From UBA12077 sp963665525 (GTDB taxonomy: Bacteria; Bacteroidota; Bacteroidia; Bacteroidales; UBA12077), in the NCBI GenBank assembly GCA_963665525.1, contig OY762280.1:1736001-1800000 (forward strand): a stretch of DNA of 64,000 nt. Reading direction: 5' to 3'. Shown piece after piece: positions 62,521 through 64,000 of the stretch. Each line of letters begins with the position of its first letter. Positions within the stretch are counted from its first letter, which is position 1. The notes beneath the pieces are model-generated. The model was not told the origin of the DNA. It worked only from the letters and a program-made list of their open reading frames with translations, and ran no database searches. Position numbers and translations under genes: made by a program.

Positions 62521-64000
62521 CTAATTTTCTTTAATCATGGTTGTTTTACCATTCTTTGTTTTTAATGTATAATACTCACCTTTATACATTACATGATAAA
62601 GTGTTCCGGTAAAGTTTAATGAACCGTTATTTTTGATCACCTCACCTTTGACATCGGGATAAAATCCAAAGAAATTCTTTAACATAACCTGCGACATGGC
62701 TATTCCGGAAGAAGACTCTCGATTATGCCATCCTCGTTGAGCTATTCTAACTTTAGCATTCTTATTTTTTTTGTTTTCGCCCCATAATTCATGAGCCTGG
62801 GCCCATATTCCTTCATATGTAACAGGTTCAATATTATGATAAAAGTCGAGTGCTTTTTGAGGAAATCCAAGCTGCGTTAAAGCATCCATTGTTCCCGCTG
62901 GCCAGCCATCAAAAGCACCTAAAGGACCATGATCTGCCCGGTCGGAATCTTTTGCAGCAATATCTTTTAATGATTGCGCACGCATCCAATGATCTGTAAT
63001 CAATTCCCGATACACAAACTCCATCATTTCTGATTTTATATCTGCAGGAATATCATTGGGGAGATACCTTCCCATAAACATAAAATCAAGACAGTGCCTT
63101 ACTTCAATTTTCTTACCATTTGGATACAGACTGTACCAAACACCATCTCCTGCATATAGCTTCAATAACCTATCGACCATCTCATCTGCTTCTATACGCA
63201 ATTCCTCTGCTTTCTCTACATTTCCTTTAAACTCAAAGAAATCAGCTGTTTGGCGCATCATCCACACATAACCAGCATTAAATGATGGTACTATATGTTT
63301 ATAAGTAGGAACACATTCCAGCAGATTCCATTCATCATCGCCAAAATCAGCTAGTTTATAAATATCCCCCTGAGCATTAGGCTGTCCATAAATTGAGATT
63401 CGTTTCCAATTGGTTGCATAATGTTCCAAATGTTCTAAAACTGTTTTTCCTTGTAAAACTTTATCCAAAAATTCACCATCTCCTGAAACTGTAATATAAG
63501 CGCGTATCATTTGAAACAATGCCCAATAATTAGCTGAATATCCATTCCCAACACCTTTACCTCCTTGATTATCCTGACCATAATATTTTGAAGGATCAAT
63601 ACTAATCCATGAGCTAAGATGCTCTTTCATCATTTCCGGATCCACAGTAGCCCATAAAGTGGACCATTCTGTAATATCCCAGAAAAAAGTAATAGATCCG
63701 CCCCATCGTGGACCTCCTGTTAAAAATACTTTATCGTGTTGTGGAAGATTAGTATGCGTTAAATAAAGCATAGTTAATGGACCTGTATAATACACTTTTC
63801 GTGCAATACTATCATCTGTCGCTAAAATCGGAAATGTTCCTGAAAGCATCTCATTTCCTGTCTCAAACAAACTATACCAACGTTTATTCCATTCTTTTTC
63901 AATTTGATTAAATTCAGTATCAAAATTTGATGCTAAGCTTTCCAATTCCGATTTAATAAGCTCCTCATTATCTCCATACGCCATTACAAATCTGAAATTC
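62521..64000 (-). CDS. Alpha/alpha-barrel glycoside hydrolase (GH63/MGH1-like), N-terminus beyond window
   Basis: The frame stays open to the right edge (NFRFVMAYGDNEELIKS), so the internal Met at 63984 is not a convincing start and the protein continues outside. About 490 residues are visible. They form an (alpha/alpha)6-type domain: GPLTMLYLTHTNLPQ, GPRWGGSITFFWDITEWS, ANYWALFQMIRAYITVSGD, DDEWNLLECVPTYKH, AGYVWMMRQTADFFE, RQ/RGWHNRESSSGIAMSQV. The pattern resembles MGH1-like/GH63 enzymes that cleave alpha-glucosidic or mannosyl-glycerate-type bonds; exact family uncertain. It heads the visible part of the GH92 operon, 16 nt before the next gene. Confidence 0.75.
   Translation of the reverse strand, partial: NFRFVMAYGDNEELIKSELESLASNFDTEFNQIEKEWNKRWYSLFETGNEMLSGTFPILATDDSIARKVYYTGPLTMLYLTHTNLPQHDKVFLTGGPRWGGSITFFWDITEWSTLWATVDPEMMKEHLSSWISIDPSKYYGQDNQGGKGVGNGYSANYWALFQMIRAYITVSGDGEFLDKVLQGKTVLEHLEHYATNWKRISIYGQPNAQGDIYKLADFGDDEWNLLECVPTYKHIVPSFNAGYVWMMRQTADFFEFKGNVEKAEELRIEADEMVDRLLKLYAGDGVWYSLYPNGKKIEVRHCLDFMFMGRYLPNDIPADIKSEMMEFVYRELITDHWMRAQSLKDIAAKDSDRADHGPLGAFDGWPAGTMDALTQLGFPQKALDFYHNIEPVTYEGIWAQAHELWGENKKNKNAKVRIAQRGWHNRESSSGIAMSQVMLKNFFGFYPDVKGEVIKNNGSLNFTGTLYHVMYKGEYYTLKTKNGKTTMIKEN

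Overview
The window is AT-rich DNA from a member of the Bacteroidota, probably a free-living, low-GC Bacteroidia of the Marinilabiliales/Marinifilaceae kind (the phylum is secure, the order is a guess). The signs are TAnnTTTG -7 promoter boxes with no clear Shine-Dalgarno sites, a type IX secretion (T9SS) C-terminal tail, many SPII lipoproteins, LytTR and hybrid two-component systems, GH92 and GH3 enzymes, and an ECF sigma/anti-sigma pair. I saw no rRNA, tRNA, CRISPR array, transposase or phage gene.

Layout. 1-6.1 kb: a secreted leucine-rich/Ig-like protein (cut by the left edge), a 585-bp regulatory intergenic region, and a LytTR response regulator with its TPR histidine kinase. 6.2-11.3 kb: a secreted GH3/beta-lactamase fusion, a glycosyltransferase and a DUF1338 enzyme. 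11.4-13.1 kb: ECF sigma factor, zinc-finger anti-sigma factor and a Spy/CpxP-like membrane protein. 13.1-31.4 kb: one long minus-strand operon of seven genes, read in this order: nucleotide-translocase-like permease with HEAT repeats, Cache-HAMP-PP2C phosphatase, TIR-like protein, nSTAND-WD40 ATPase, outer-membrane barrel, propeller lipoprotein, and a 2094-residue T9SS-secreted protein. 31.7-45.1 kb: mostly single genes (queuosine-precursor transporter, SCP2-flavoprotein, hybrid kinase and hemerythrin, lipoprotein hydrolase, two-domain lipid acyltransferase, barrel protein, CsgG/LPP20 pair, TPR-YkgJ protein, aldo-keto reductase) and the decayed 3' end of a sugar symporter. 45.2-57.8 kb: a co-directional phosphate-themed cluster (DUF47/PhoU-like, PiT permease fused to a LuxR-type HTH, OprP-like porin, LTD lipoprotein, SdiA-regulated-like lipoprotein, two CYTH or CYTH-like proteins, DASS transporter, pyruvate kinase, unknown membrane protein). 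58.3-64 kb: a glycan-degradation operon (alpha/alpha-barrel glycosidase cut by the right edge, GH92-SGNH fusion, DUF4185 lipoprotein).

Most notable points. (1) Upstream of the secreted protein at 1-2747 lie two copies of a 37-bp element. Each holds two direct repeats 21 bp apart, the geometry of LytTR-binding sites, and each sits at the same distance from a perfect TAnnTTTG box. The upstream copy would drive a structured RNA of about 95 nt that ends in a terminator. (2) The PP2C/TIR-like/nSTAND/T9SS operon looks like a complete signalling route from membrane sensor to secreted product. (3) The phosphate permease carries its own membrane-tethered DNA-binding domain, a candidate transceptor. 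Functions are assigned from motifs and remembered family features, without database searches.
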